Source: Balaenoptera acutorostrata
Taxonomy: Eukaryota; Chordata; Mammalia; Artiodactyla; Balaenopteridae
Reading direction: 5' to 3'
DNA length: 64,000 bases
Assembly: GCF_949987535.1 (NCBI RefSeq)
Contig: NC_080066.1
Location: forward strand, 96,332,413 to 96,396,412
Positions 1 to 12,900 of the stretch are shown here, piece after piece; the first letter of the stretch is position 1; every line of letters begins with the position of its first letter. The notes below the pieces were generated by a model. That model was not told the DNA's origin and made no database searches. It saw only the letters and a list, made by a program, of their open reading frames with translations. The translations under genes were made by a program, and so were the position numbers.

Positions 1-877
1 TTGTATTCTGTAATTGAAATCTACAAAGAAAGCAAATATAAGAGATCAAATCAAATGCAAACTTCTAAAAAGGTATTTTATAACATGTACTATATAGAAA
101 GAGTATTATATAAACAATCCTAGATGATGGTTTCATGTTACAATGGTTTGTTTGAATCAATGGTGTGGTGTGCAGCACGTAATTTGTTATTTAAATTTTT
201 TTCTGAAGTCTGTGAATACTTTTAGTGTTTCTGAACAAATTAAAAGTTAAGGTTAATTATTCACCCCTAGACTGACTAAAAACTGAAAAGACTGACAATA
301 CCAAATGTAACTATAATGTAAATTCTAATTGTTATATTAGAATTATATTCTAATTGTTATATTAGATAGGTCATTCTCATTCTAAGTAAAAAAGACTTGG
401 AAGGAATAAGTGCATGATGGCTAATTTATAGTACACTCTATACTCTTGGGTGGTTGAGTTGTCCTTGAATGCAGTGGTTTTACTTGTAAGGACACAGTCT
501 AACTCTTTATTGCTCAAAGTATGGTCTGTGGACCAGTGCATTAGTATCACCTAGGAGACTGTTAGAACTATAGAATTTCAGGACCTACCACAGATCTGCT
601 GGGTAAGAATCTATATTTTAATAAAATCCTGAGATGATTCATATGCCCATTAAAGTTGAGAAGTCCTTATATAATTAACATATTTCCCTGTTATTTAAAC
701 TGGCAGTGATTTAACTATACTTAGTTAACTGGAAAGGTACGTAGTTTTTCCAGTCTATGTTGGTCCATTTTGGTAAGTAATCCCTAAGTCATGCCACTAA
801 CATGAAATTTTTTGTGTTTTAAAAGTTTTAACTATCAAAGAATATTAAAATATGAAGGCACTTGCATGAACTCATAC
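1..877. other. KNL1 intron (edge) with MER5A-like element
   Basis: AT-rich intron sequence between KNL1 coding exon 8 and the large exon off the left edge. A MER5A-like hAT fragment in reverse orientation occupies about 512-668 (gctcaaagtatggtctgtgg ... ttaaagttgagaagtcc). Nothing else recognised. Confidence 0.7.
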
Positions 878-930
878 CTCTCTCTGGGGCATCTGGGTCT
901 GAATGGGAGCACAAAGCAATGTATTCATCC
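878..930 (-). CDS. KNL1: KNL1 coding exon 8 (residues 110-127)
   Basis: A 53-nt exon with acceptor TTAATAG and donor GTATGA. It encodes GMNTLLCAPIQTQMPQRE, matching human GMNTLLSAPIHTQMQQKE. It ends in phase 0. The next exon, which in other mammals is several kilobases long and holds the MELT repeats, must lie left of position 1; no long minus-strand ORF occurs in 1-877. Confidence 0.93.
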
Positions 931-3900
931 CTATTAAGTAAAAAGAAAAACTACAGTCAATGACAAAAATATATATCACCAAGAGCCTGACTTTCCTTTT
1001 CTTAGGAATTTCATCAGCTACAAGTATTTACTAAAGTTTTTTCAGTTACTAAGTCCTTCCTAAATTTCACTGAGACTTTTAAATTTTCCCATTTTATAAA
1101 CAGAGAGATCAGTGATTACTGTATTCTCTGTGTGACTGAAGTATTTTTCAAATGTGGTAGAGATTTTTAAAAGGTGGGATTCTAAAAGTGGAAAGTGTGG
1201 ACTACTTTTTTTCCTCCTTCACTTCTCCATTTTTATTTCCTGGATAGTAGAAGTTACATAGTAAAGAGTACCAACTGATAAGACCAAAATGTTAATAGTA
1301 CAGATGAACTTATTTGCAAAGCAGACAGACATAGACATAGAGAACAAAAGTATGGATACCAAGGGGGGAAGGAAGGGTGGGATGGATTGGGAGATGGGGA
1401 TTGACATATAAACACTACTATGTATAAAACAGATAACTAATGAGAATAGACTGTATAGCACAGGGAACTCTACTCAATGCTCTGTGGGGACCTAAATGGG
1501 AAGGAAATCCAAGGAAGAGGGGATATATACATAAGTGTGGCTGATTCACTTTGCTGTACAGCAGAAACTAAGACAACACTGTAAAGCAACTATACTCCAA
1601 TAAAAAAAAAAAAAAAAAAAGACCAAGATGTTAGGGTAAGATTTTGAAGCATCTTTTATTCTATGTTAAGGAATCTAAATGTTTCCAGGATGAGACATGC
1701 ATTTTATAAAAATAATTCAAGAGAAGGAGAAGAAAGAAGATTCAAGAGAAGATAAACCAATGAAGAAGCTATTCTAAAAGTTCAGATACAACATGTTGAG
1801 AGTTTGTGTTAGGGCAAGAGACAATAAGAACGGAAATAAGGGATTAGACTCAAGACATTCTAGAACTAGAGATTGGTTCAAGATGGCAGAGTAGAAGAAC
1901 GTGTGCTCACTTCCTCTTGCGAGAGCACCAGAATCACAACTAACTGCTGAACAATCATTGACAGGAAGACACTGGAACTCACCAAAAAAGATACCCCACA
2001 TCCAAAGACAAAGGAGAAACCACAATGAGACGGTAGGAGGGCTGCAATCATAATAAAATCAAATCCCATAACTTCTGGGTGGGTGACTCACAAACTGGAG
2101 AACACTTATACCACAGAAGTTCACCCACTGGAGTGAAGGTTCTGAGCCCCATGTCAGGCTTCCCAACCTGGGGGTCCGGCAAACGGGAGGAGGAATTCCT
2201 AGAGAATCAGACTTTGAAGGCTAGTGGGATTTGATTGCAGGACTTCAACAGGACTGGGGGAAACAGAGACTCCACTCTTGGAGGGCACACACAAAGTAGT
2301 GTAGCATCGGGACCCAGGGGAAGGAGCAGTGACCCCAAAGGAGACTGAACCAGACCTACCTGCTAGTGTCGGAGGGTCTCCTGCAGAGGCAGGGGGTGGC
2401 TGTGGCTCACCATGAGGACAAGGACACTGGCAGCAGAAGTTCCGGGAAGTACTCCTTGGCATGAGCCCTCCCAGAGTCCACCATTAGCCCCACCAAAGAG
2501 CCAGGTAGGCTCCAGTGTTGGGTCGCCTCAGGCCAAACAACCAACAGGGAGGGAACCCAGCCCCACCCACCAGCAGACAAGCGGATTAAAGTTTTACCAG
2601 GCTCTGCCCACCAGAGCAACACCCAGCTCTACCCACCACCAGTCCCTCCCATCAGGAAACTTGCACAAGCCTCTTAGATAGCCTCATCCACCAGAGGGCA
2701 GACAGCAGAAGCAAGAAGAACTACAATCCTGCAGCCTGTGGAACAAAAACCACATTCACAGAAAGATAGACAAGATGAAAAGGCACAGGGCTATGTACCA
2801 GATGAAGGAACAAGATAAAACCCCAGAAAAACAACTAAATGAAGTGGAGACAGGCAACCTTCCAGAAAAAGAATTCAGAATAATGATAGTGAAGATGATC
2901 CAGGACCTTGGGAAAAGAATGGAGGCAAAGATCGAGAAGATGCAAGAAATGTTTAACAAAGATCTAGAAGAATTAAAGAACAAACAGAGATGAACAATAC
3001 AGTAACTGAAATGAAAACTACACTAGAAGGAATCAATAGCAGAATAACTGAGGCAGAAGAACGGATAAGTGACCTGGAAGACAGAATGGTGGAATTCACT
3101 GCTGCGGAACAGACTAAAGAAAAAAGAATGAAAAGAAATGAAGACAGCCTAAGAGACCTCTGGGACAACATTAAACGCAACAACATTCGCATTATAGGGG
3201 TCCCAGAAGGAGAAGAGAGAGAGAAAGGACCTGAGAAAATATTTGAAGAGATTATAGATGAAAACTTCCCTAACATGGGAAAGGAAATAGCCACCCAAGT
3301 CCAGGAAGCGCAGAGAGTCCCATACAGGATAAACCCAATGAGAAACATGCCGAGACACATAGTAATCAAATTGGCAAAAATTAAAGACAAAGAAAAATTA
3401 TTGAAAGCAGCAAGGGAAAAACGACAAATAACATACAAGGGAACTCCCATAAGGTTAACAGCTGATTTCTCAGAAGAAACTCTACAAGCCAGAAGAGAGT
3501 GGCATGATATATTTAAAGTGATGAAAGGGAAGAACCTACAACCAAGATTACTCTACCCGGCAAGGATCTCATTCAGATTTGATGGAGAAATCAAAAGCTT
3601 TACAGACAAGCAAAAGCTAAGAGAATTCAGCACCACCAAACCAGCACTACAGCAAATGCTAAAGGAACTTCTCTAAGTGGGAAACACAAGAGAAGAAAAG
3701 GACCTACAAAAACAAACCCATAACAATTAAGAAAATGGTAATAGGAACATACACATTGATAATTACCTTAAATGTGAATGGATTAAATGCTCCAACCAAA
3801 AGACACAGGCTTGCTGAATGGATACAAAAACAACACCCATATATATGCTATCTACAAGAGACCCACTTCAGACCTAGGGACACATACAGACTGCAAGTCA

Positions 3901-6900
3901 GGGGATGGAAAAAGATATTCCATGCAAATGGAAATCAAAAGAAAGCTGGAGTAGAAACACTCATATCAGATAAAATAGACTTTAAAATAAAAAATGTTAC
4001 AAGAGACAAGGAAGGACACTACATAATGATCAAGGGATCAATCCAAGAAGATATAACAATTATAAATATATATGCACCCAACATAGGAGCACCTCAATAC
4101 ATAAGGCAACTGCTAACAGCTATAAAAGAGGAAATCGACAGTAACACAATAATAGTGGGGGACTGTAACACCTCACTTACACCAATGGACAGATCATCCA
4201 AAATGAAAATAAATAAGGAAACAGAAGCTTTAAATGACACAATAGACCAGATAGATTTAATTGATATTTTTAGGACATTCCATCCAAAAACAGCAGATTA
4301 CACTTTCTTCTCAAGTGCACATGGAACATTCTCCAGGATAGATCACGTCTTGGGTCACAAATCAAGCCTCAGGAAATTTAAGAAAACTGAACTCATATCA
4401 AGCATCTTTTCCAACCACAACACTGAGATTAGAAATCAATTACAGGGAAAAAAAACGTAAAAAGCATAAACACATGGAGGCTAAACAATATGTTACTAAA
4501 TAACCAAGAGATCACTGAAGAAATCAAAGAGGAAATCAAAAAATACCTAGAGACAAATGACAATGAAAACATGATGATACAAAACCTATGGGATACAGCA
4601 AAAGCTGTTCTAAGAGGGAAGTTTATAGCAATACAAGCCCATCTCAAGAAGATGTGGTACATATATACAATGGAATATTACTCAGCCATAAAAAGGAACG
4701 AAATTGGGTCATTTGTAGAGACGTGGATGGATCTAGAGACTGTCATACAGAGTGAACTAAGTCAGAAAGAGAAAAATAAATATCGTATATTAATGCATCT
4801 ATGTGGAACCTATAAAAATGGTACAGATGAACTGGTTTGCAGGGCAGAAATAGAGACACAGATGTAGAGAACAAATGTATGGACACCAAGGGGGGAAAGT
4901 GGTGGTGGGCGGGGTGGTGTGATGAATTGGGAGATTGGGATTGACATATATGCACTAATATGTATAAAATGGATGAATAATAAGAACCTGCTGTATAAAA
5001 AAATAAAAAGAGTAGAAGTTGAAAAAAAAAGAAAAAAAGACATTCTAGAACTGAAATATAAAGGTTTAGGTAACAAACTGGATGTTGGAAATAAGGAAGG
5101 GACTGAAGATGCTATAATAAAACAGGAAATACATTTAAAAATACTTAAGTTTAAAGTTTAATATTTAGAATATTTCAAAGAGTTTATGGCAACCTCGACT
5201 GAATATGATGAAGTAATTATGGGCTTTTTATTAAAGTCTTATTTACATATCCAGCTTCCATTCTTGTCATTTACTTAACAAATATTGTTTCAGAACCTAT
5301 TATGTGCCCCAGAACTCAACCATGTACTAAAGCACAAAGAACAAGACAAAATTTCTGGACTCAAAGAGTTCCTAGTTTAATAAGAGAGCCAAAAGTAAAT
5401 ACCTAAAATACAGCATGATAAATTCTACAATAGGGACTTCCCTGGTGGCACAGTGGTTAAGAATCCGCCTGCCAATGCAGGGGACACGGGTTTGAGCCCT
5501 GGTCTGGGAAGATCCCACAGGCCATGGAGCAACTAAGCCCGTGCGCCACAACTACTGAGCCTGCACTCTAGAGCCCGCGAGTCACAACTACTGAGCCCAC
5601 ATGCCCTAGAGCCCGTGCTCCACAACAGGAGAAGCCACCGCAATGAGAAGCCTGTGCACCACAACGAAGAGTAGCCCCCACTCGCGGCAACTAGAGAAAG
5701 CCTGTGTGCAGCAACAAAGGCCCAATGCAGCCAAAAATAAAAATAAATAAATAAACTTATATAAAAAAAAAATCTACAATAGACTGAGAAATAAAAGGGG
5801 TGTTGTAAGAGCACAAAACAGAGTGACTAACTCCTTGGTTTTGTCAGTGAAGGCTCGATTTAAGCCAGTATTACTTAACGTATGTTGCCAGATGGTGAAC
5901 TGCTTATTATCAATTAATTAATTCATTTTGAGATAAGCAGCTTGCAGCTGATGTAAAATTCCTTTCATCAGTAGAGCTTTGCTAAGCAAAAAATGCCACT
6001 AACTAAACAGGAGCTTACTGCCATAGTTGATTTACATTCTATTGCAAGTTCCTTTTCTGTCAAGACTATAACAGTTTGTGGACTGGCTACTTTGAAAGCA
6101 CTAAAGTTAAGCTAAGTGAAAAGCTAAGTTAAGTGAAAGATGAGAAGACTGTTAGACAAATTGTATTAGGAAGATCACTTTAGGCAGAGGAAATAGCATT
6201 TACAAATGGATACAGGCAGGAAAAAAGTCCACATGGGAAAATGCAAGTAGTTATTCATGGGATATAGCACAGGACGCCTATAACAGGCTGGAGATAAAGT
6301 TGGAGAAAAAAACAAGCCAAATTATAAAAGGTTTTCCAAGTTTATGCTGAAGAGTGTGGGTTTTATCCCGTAAGCAAAATAGTGTCACTGAACAATTTTA
6401 AGCTGGGAGGTAATATGATAAGATTTAGAAATATGTAGAATGGACTAGAAGGATAAGAAACTAAATACAATAGCCCAAGATAGAACAGCGAGGACTTGAA
6501 TTCAAATACGGGCAGAAGGAACAGAGAATAACTAACAGATGGGCCAGATATTTTGGAGACAGAATTGAAAGAGAATAGGGCCTGGGGAATTCCCTGGTGG
6601 TCCAGTGGTTAGGACTCCTCGCTACCACAGCAGGGGGCCCAGGTTCGATCCCTGGTCTGGGAACTAGGATCCCGCAAGCGGCACAGCCAGAAAAAAAAAA
6701 AATCAAAGAGAATAGGGCCAAATGGATATGGAGAAAGGAGGAAAAGGTAAAACATGACTCAATTCCTGACTTGAGTGAACGACAGTGAGTGGCAGTTCAA
6801 GATAGAGAACAAGAGGAACAGCAGGTTTGAGAGAAATATTAGTAAGTTTGTGAAATTTTAAATTAAAGATTTTGTATAAAGACGAACACTTTCTCTACAT

Positions 6901-9900
6901 TTTTTGTTCATGGTTCTTTTACATATTATTTTTCAAGGAATCTAGATAAAGAGAAAAACGTATGATAACAAAAGTATTCTGATCATACTCACCAGTTATC
7001 TCACAGTAGTTATCTTCTGGATTCTTATTCCTAAAAATAATAAAGTAATTTAAAAATCTATACTCTGGACAATTACCAAGAATCACAACAGTTGAAAGAG
7101 TAAGGTAGGCAAAAGGTTTTCATAGGGTGACTGGCAGAAAACTCCAAAGACATCTTTAAAAAAAGACTCATCTAATACTGGCAGAAAAAATTACAAGGCA
7201 ATTAAAGGACCTTACCATTAAATTTTTTCAGATATCTAAATTTCAAGAACACTATAAAAATATGCTTAATACATGAGCTTGCTTTTTCTTTTTAAATTTT
7301 TTATTAAAAATAATTTTTTTTTGGCCATGCCACAGGGCTTGCGGGATCTTAATTCCCCGACCAGGATCGAACCTGGGTCCCCTGCAGTGGAAGTGCGGAG
7401 TCCTAACCACTGGACCGCCAGGGAATTCCCTATTTTTTTTTTAAGAATGACCTGTAGGGGCTTCCCTGGTGGCGCAGTGGTTAAGACTCCACCTGCCCAA
7501 TGCAGGGGACACGGGTTTGAGCCCTGGTCCAGGAAGATCCCACATTCCTCACAGCAGCTAAGCCACAACTGCTGAGCCTGCGCTCTAGAGCCCGGGAGCC
7601 ACAACTACTGAGCCCATGTGCCACAACTACTGAAGCCCACGCGCCTAGAGCCAGTGCTCCGCAACAAGAGAAGCCACTGCAGTGAGAAGCCTGCACTGCA
7701 ATGAAAAGTAGCCCCGGCTCCCTGCAAATAGAGAAAGCCTGAGCGCAGCAACGAAGACCCAACACGGCCAAAATTAAAATAAATAAATAAAAATAACAAC
7801 GAAAAAACGAATGACCTGTAAAGCAACTCATTTTCTAGAAATTTAGCTTTAGAAAAAAAAAGGTAAGTCAAAGGAAACAACCCAGGGAATACCCTGGCAG
7901 TCCAGTGGTTAGGACTCCGCGCTTCCACTGCAGGGGACCTGGGTTCAATCCCTGGCTGGGGAACTAAGATCCCAGGGCGCAGCGCGGCCAAAAAAAAAAA
8001 AAAAAAATGTTAACCCAAATGTCCATCAATGGGGAGCTGACTAAATGCTGGTGCAGACATACAACAGATTATAATAGACTAAGGTAGATCTACATGTAAC
8101 AACATGGAAAGTGCCAAAAGACATTGAGTGATCCCATTTTTGTCTTGTTTAAAAAAAAAAAAAGCTAAAGATAAACCATGCACTTGGATATACATATAAA
8201 ATTTCTGCAAGGACATCCAAAATTATCAACAGTGGTTATCTGTGAGGAGCCTAAGTAATATAGCCTAGAGATTTTTCTGTGTCAATATATAAAGAGAATC
8301 TTTTTTTTTTTCCAGCTCAACACTAGTCAATTACATGGAAAAATTGTAATTTATTTAACCAGTCCCTTACTGATGGACCTTTAGGATCTTTTACATCTTT
8401 TACTATTAAAATAAATGTTACAGTGAATAACTTTATATATTCATCATTTCATACGTTTACAAGTGTATTGGTAAGACAAATTCCCAGACATGAAATCTCT
8501 GAGCCAAAGAGCATGTGCATTTAAAATTTTGAATGATATTGCCAATTGCCTTCTACAATATACACCCACTAGCAATGAGAGACTTTTTACCTATATTCTT
8601 AACTGATTGGATGAAAAATTATGTCTCAATATAGTTTAAGTTTGTATTTCTCTTATGATTAAGATAAGCATGTTTTCATTTGTTCAAGCCTACTGCTATT
8701 TAATTTTTGTATTAATGTTATAATAAGAAAAATTAGTTTAATAAAAAAAATCTGAGGACTTGCTATTTATTGTTTTGTACTAGCTCATGTATTTGAGGAT
8801 TTATATATGAAAGTAGAATGTTTCATCCCTCTTAATAGGATAAGGTGTACAATGCACATACTTATCAACTACAGCAGTATATTAAATTATGCAAAGAATC
8901 TGTTTTCTGAATTAATCCTAAGTATTCCACAAAAGGGAATGGAAATAAAAAACAAAAAGAATTTTAACTTTAAAAACACTTCATTTAATAGGAGTAAACA
9001 AGTTTTAAAGTATAATTTACATCACATTTTTTTTACTTACTGCATAAATAGAACATTTCCTCCTGCTTCTGTTTCTATAAATAGAGAAAAGATTAAAGTT
9101 TTTCAATAATACACTGATTAAGCATTAGAAAAATTGATTAAGGACATTAACAACAATAAAAAAAAAATACTAATGATGTACCTTACGTTCTGCCTCCCAT
9201 GGCTCAAGTTACACTTTTTAAGCAATAAGATGGATATTAAGTTATACCAATTATCTGGTTAGATAACCACAGCATAATTATATAGAAAACAGATTTAGCA
9301 GGGATTACAGTAACAAATTTACCTGAAATTTCTGACTTTTTCACTATTTTCATATTAGGGTCTGTCTGGAATACTCTAGAAAACAAAATAAAGATTACTG
9401 AAAATCTGCAAGGTTTTTTTTTTTTTTTTTTTAATCGTGTGGCTTGCAGGATCTCAGTTTCCTGACTGGGGATTGAACTCAGGCCACGGCAGTAAAAGCC
9501 CAGAATCCTAACCAGTAGGACACCAGGGAACTCCCGAAAATCTGGAAGTTTTAATTAGAACACTATGATGTTAATTTATAGTCTGTTTTGAGAAAGGTAA
9601 AATAAAGCTTTCTGATTGATTTTATAGTAAAACCAAGTAAGAATAGCACACAACAAAACTCACAGGCCAATCTCACATATGAATATTAGTGCAGAAATCC
9701 CCAAATATAAGCAAACTGCCTCTAGTAATGTTTTTGTTTTTGTTTGGCTGCACTGCGTGCATATGAGGCTCTGTCTGGAATACTCTAGAAAACAAAATAA
9801 ACATTACTGAAAATCTGCTAGGTTTTTTTTTTTTTTTTTTAATCGTGTGGCTTGCAGGATCTTAATTCCCTGGACAAGGATAGAACCTGTGCCCCCTCCA

Positions 9901-12900
9901 GTGGAAGCACAGAGTCCTAACCACTGGACTGCCATGGAATTCCCTAGCAATGTTTTATTGGGTAGGCCAAAAAGTGCCTTCGGTTTTTAAAGTAAAAATA
10001 AAAGATACATTTTTCATTTTCACCAAGGACTTTATCGATCAATGTATTCACCCTTTTTTGTTCCACTACCTTCTGCCATTTTTCAGGCAACTTCATAATT
10101 CCATCTTCCCAAAAGATGGATCTTTTTGAGCAAAGTACTGTTCCAGGTGCCTTTTACAGTCTTCCAGGGGACTGAAATATTTTCCATTAAGAGAATGTCG
10201 TCAAGACCAAAATGAATGGAAATCCAAAGGTGCAATGTCTGGTGAATAAGGCGGATGAATCAGAAATTCCCATACAAGTTTTAACAGTTTTTGCCCAGTC
10301 ATGAAAGAAACATGTGGTCTTGTGTTATCCTGATGGAAGATTATGCGTTTTCTGTTGACTAATTCTGGACTCTTTTCGTCGAGTGCTGCTTTCAGTTGGT
10401 CTAATTGGAGCAGTACTTGTTGGAATGAATTGTTTGGTTTTCTGGAAGAAGCTCATAATAGAGGACTCCCTTCCAATCCCACCATATACAGAACATCAAC
10501 ATCTTTGGTGTGGTTGGTGGTAGTTCATTTCGCTTGCCCAAGATCTCTTCCATTCCACATTATTATACAGTATCCACTTTTCACTGCCGATCACAATTTG
10601 TTTTAAAAATGGAACATTTTCATTACGTTTCAGTAGAGAATCACATGCAGAAATACGGTCAAGAAGGTTTTTTTTGCTTAACTTATGTGGAACCCAAACA
10701 TCAAAGCTATTCATATAACCAAGCTGGTGCAAATGATTCTCAACGCTTGATTTGGATATTTTGAGTATGTCGGCTATCTCCTGCATGGTATAACGCTAAC
10801 TGCTCTCAATTATTGTTTCGATTTGATCGCTATCAACTTCAACTGGTCTCACCTGACCATGGAGCATCGTCCAGTGAGAAATCTCCAGCACGAAACTTCA
10901 CAAACCACTTTTGACACGTTCGATCGATCACAGCACCTTCTCCATACATTGCACAAATCTTTTTTTGCGTTTCACTTGCTTTTCTACCTTTCTTGAAATG
11001 ATAAAGCATAATATGCCGAAAATGTCGCTTTTTTTCTTCCATCTTCAATATTAAAATGGCTACACAAAAATTCACCGATTTTGATAAGTCTTTTTTAAAA
11101 TGCACGCTGATATAACAGCTGTCACATACAATCTAACAAAATTGTTTCGAATGAAGTTAAAGATGACTAAGTGCTACTAGAGCCATCTTACGGAAAAAAC
11201 CGAATGAACCTTTTGGCCCACCCAATAAAAGAATATTTTATGACTAAACTGGATTTATCCCAGGAATGCTGAGATAACTCAACACCCCAAAATTTGTTTT
11301 ATCATATTAAAGATTAAACTGGGAAAAACTCTAGTTATTTTAATAGCTGGTCAAAAGCATTTATAAAATCCAATATCCATTCTTGTTTAAATACAAAACA
11401 AAAATCTGCAACAATAAAGTTAAATTTATCCAACAATACAGGGAGAATAGGTGTACTGATTTTAACAAATGTAAATTGGCTGAGCTACCCTATTAAAAAA
11501 TGGCTATTGACTAAATTTTTTAAAATTTTAAACTCAATCTACAACCTATAAGTTACAAATTAAAAATTTTCACAGCTAAAAATTATCTGTGGACAAACAA
11601 CAGAAAAGATAATTATGAAGTCATCCAACACATTGTTTCGTAGCAAAAAAGTATTAGAACTAAACAATGTTGCTATCATACAGTAAGATGAAAATTATCA
11701 ATGAAAACTAACAATGAATAAACCAAATTACATGTAAAAAAAAGTCAGAGGAAAAAAATGAAAGAAATACAAAGAAGAAAATGCAGAAATATATTTAGAT
11801 GCCTCAAGATACAAATTTTAGAACACCACATATTAGGTAGACAAAGAGTAAGTTGTAAATATATATAATTAATAAAACATTTAGCAAACATATGGAGACA
11901 CCTAACTGAAAGGGCAAAATAATTCTTTCCTCCATATTTAACTTTATGTATATTTATCTTAATTATGGTTGTTCCTTGCTCTCTCATTTTTTTTTCAACC
12001 TATATAGTGTCTGTGATACAAGGAAAGCTTTCAAAGGTACAATCTGTTGCAAAAATTACTTATGAACCAAGAAAGACACATGCTTTAATAACACAAAATT
12101 TAAAGGGTTTAACCACACAAAAACTTTAAAATATTTTCTTCAATATCGTCTAGGTAGACTAGGAAATAAAAAATGAAACGTTTCAAAATGAGAAGGAAAA
12201 AAAAGCATAAATGAACAAAATATAGAAAAAATAGTAATGAAAAATAAAGTACAAATTAAGATAACAATAAAATCAATCAAATCAGCTAAAATTAAGTATT
12301 AAAAATCTAATCTTTACAGTGCCTTACGAAAAAAAAGGTACATTACTAGAGGTACTAAAACCAATAACAAAAATGTAATAATGACTATGTAACCATTTCT
12401 TCTTTTAAGTCTGGCAATTCTACTTTGGGGACTATAATCCCAAGGTAGTAACTCAAAAGAAAAAAGGTAATTTACACAAAAATATCTAACACAGCACAAG
12501 GAACAATCAAATGCTTAACAGAAAATTTAAAATAGTTATTTTTACATTAACATTACTATTCCTAAAGAAAACATGTAAGGAAATTCCCTGGCAGTCCAGT
12601 GGTTAGGACTCAGCGCTTTCACCAAGTAGCCTGGGTTCAATCCCTGGTCAGGGAGCTAAGATCCACAAGCCAAGTGGCGTAGCCAAAAAAAACAAAAAAA
12701 CAGCATGTGAAGGAAAAGTCAGTCTGAAACAAAGGGGAGAAAATGAGTTATTAAATCAAACCTTGGCCACACCTATTCAAGGAGTATACTGGGAGTATAC
12801 AGAGAGAATCATTCAAGGCTTGCAATAGGTGTGTACGTACCTACTGTGGACATGGATTCATTAGCCTGGTGCCATTAAACATTCTGAATCATTCAAATAA

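Larger units (their letters stand above)
1868..5036 (+). mobile_element. L1 retrotransposon with 5' UTR, internally deleted
   Basis: A perfect 16-bp target duplication (1852-1867 and 5037-5052) shows one recent insertion in KNL1 intron 7, in the antisense orientation to KNL1. The order is GC-rich 5' UTR (1868-2770), ORF1, ORF2 endonuclease, then an abrupt junction near 4650 to the extreme ORF2 C-terminus, 3' UTR and A-rich tail. The reverse transcriptase region is missing, so it cannot mobilise itself. Confidence 0.95.

Noticed and set aside
1..877. Start of the large KNL1 MELT-repeat exon within the window
   Set aside because: No long minus-strand ORF or MELT-like wording is present left of 878; the exon must lie outside.
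2953..3450. 165-codon minus-strand ORF
   Set aside because: Antisense of L1 ORF1.
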